DNA of 6,325 nt, taken from positions 18,692 to 25,016 of the forward strand of contig DFHY01000094.1 of assembly GCA_002371345.1 (NCBI GenBank), written 5' to 3'. The notes beneath the pieces were generated by a model, which did no database searches, was not told the DNA's origin, and saw only the letters and a list, made by a program, of their open reading frames with translations. The first letter of the stretch is position 1. Every line of letters begins with the position of its first letter. This DNA comes from Lachnospiraceae bacterium UBA3711. Lineage in GTDB: Bacteria; Bacillota; Clostridia; Lachnospirales; Lachnospiraceae. The translations under genes and the position numbers were made by a program. Below, piece by piece: positions 6,156 through 6,325 of the stretch.

Positions 6156-6325
6156 GTGAATAAGAATGAGCTTATAGAGCTGACAATAGAAGATATCTCC
6201 TCGGAGGGACTGGGGATCGGCCATGCCAACGGCATGGCCGTCTTTGTGAAGGACGCGGTTGTAGGCGACCGGATTATCGCGAGAGTTGTAAAGGTCAGGA
6301 AGAACTATGCCTACGGAAGACTTGA
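6156..6325 (+). CDS. TrmA/RlmD-family RNA (uracil-5-)-methyltransferase, N-terminal TRAM domain (partial)
   Basis: Only the first 56 codons are present; the gene runs off the window. The start is GTG 6156, eight bases after GGAGAGAG (6140-6147), and the frame continues open to the end. The visible part is a TRAM domain, an RNA-binding beta barrel: LTIEDISSEGLGIGHANGMAVFVKDAVVGDRIIARVVKV... broken after 20 residues here, then KNYAYGRL. This pattern heads the 23S rRNA m5U methyltransferases (RlmD/RumA, RlmCD in Bacillus), which use S-adenosylmethionine and a catalytic Cys lying beyond the window. TRAM also occurs in MiaB-type proteins, but at their C-terminus, so an N-terminal TRAM favours TrmA/RlmD. 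The exact target uridine cannot be told. It lies 15 bases after the yhaM-like gene and is probably cotranscribed with it. Confidence 0.85.
   Translation, partial: MNKNELIELTIEDISSEGLGIGHANGMAVFVKDAVVGDRIIARVVKVRKNYAYGRL
6218..6240 (+). repeat. Perfect 10-bp inverted repeat inside the methyltransferase 5' coding region
   Basis: CGGCCATGCC (6218-6227) and GGCATGGCCG (6231-6240) are exact reverse complements around an AAC loop, about 60 bases into the gene and encoding IGHANGMAV of the TRAM domain. In RNA it would form a very stable hairpin followed by UCUUUG. It may be a coincidence of codon choice or may affect early elongation or transcription. Confidence 0.7.

Overview
The window looks like chromosomal DNA of a GC-moderate (mid-50s percent by eye) anaerobic Firmicute of the Clostridia, such as Lachnospiraceae or Family XIII/Anaerovoracaceae. 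That placement rests on four things: a Gram-positive-style DnaE, a YhaM-type exoribonuclease, a TetM-like GTPase joined to a YacP/Rae1-type nuclease, and strong AGGAGG-like ribosome binding sites. It is inference; no 16S or other marker is present. All genes are on the plus strand and no mobile element, tRNA, rRNA or CRISPR array was seen. No gene-free stretch exceeds 300 bases; the two gaps are about 164 and 108 bases.

Layout: positions 1-2151 hold the C-terminal 716 codons of the DNA polymerase III alpha subunit (dnaE), with two low-complexity insertions. The gap 2152-2315 contains two distinct hairpins that look like dispersed repeat elements. Positions 2316-5081 encode a 921-residue fusion: an EF-G/TetM-like translational GTPase, a charged linker, and a NYN-fold nuclease closely resembling Rae1 (YacP), the Bacillus endonuclease that cuts mRNA in the ribosomal A site. 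The gap 5082-5189 contains a plausible promoter and another copy of a 14-base motif from the first gap. Positions 5190-6140 encode a full-length YhaM-like 3'-5' exoribonuclease. After 15 bases comes the start of a TrmA/RlmD-family RNA uracil-5-methyltransferase, cut off by the window end with only its TRAM domain visible.

Taken together, the three genes after dnaE form a translation and RNA-surveillance neighbourhood: a ribosome-directed GTPase carrying its own A-site-type endonuclease, a 3'-5' exonuclease that could clear the resulting fragment, and an rRNA-modifying enzyme. The fusion is the most interesting object. Its TetM-like part keeps the GTPase motifs but lacks the residues at the domain IV loop tip that TetM uses to dislodge tetracycline, which suggests a housekeeping or ribosome-rescue role rather than antibiotic resistance. 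That role is inferred and not shown by the sequence.
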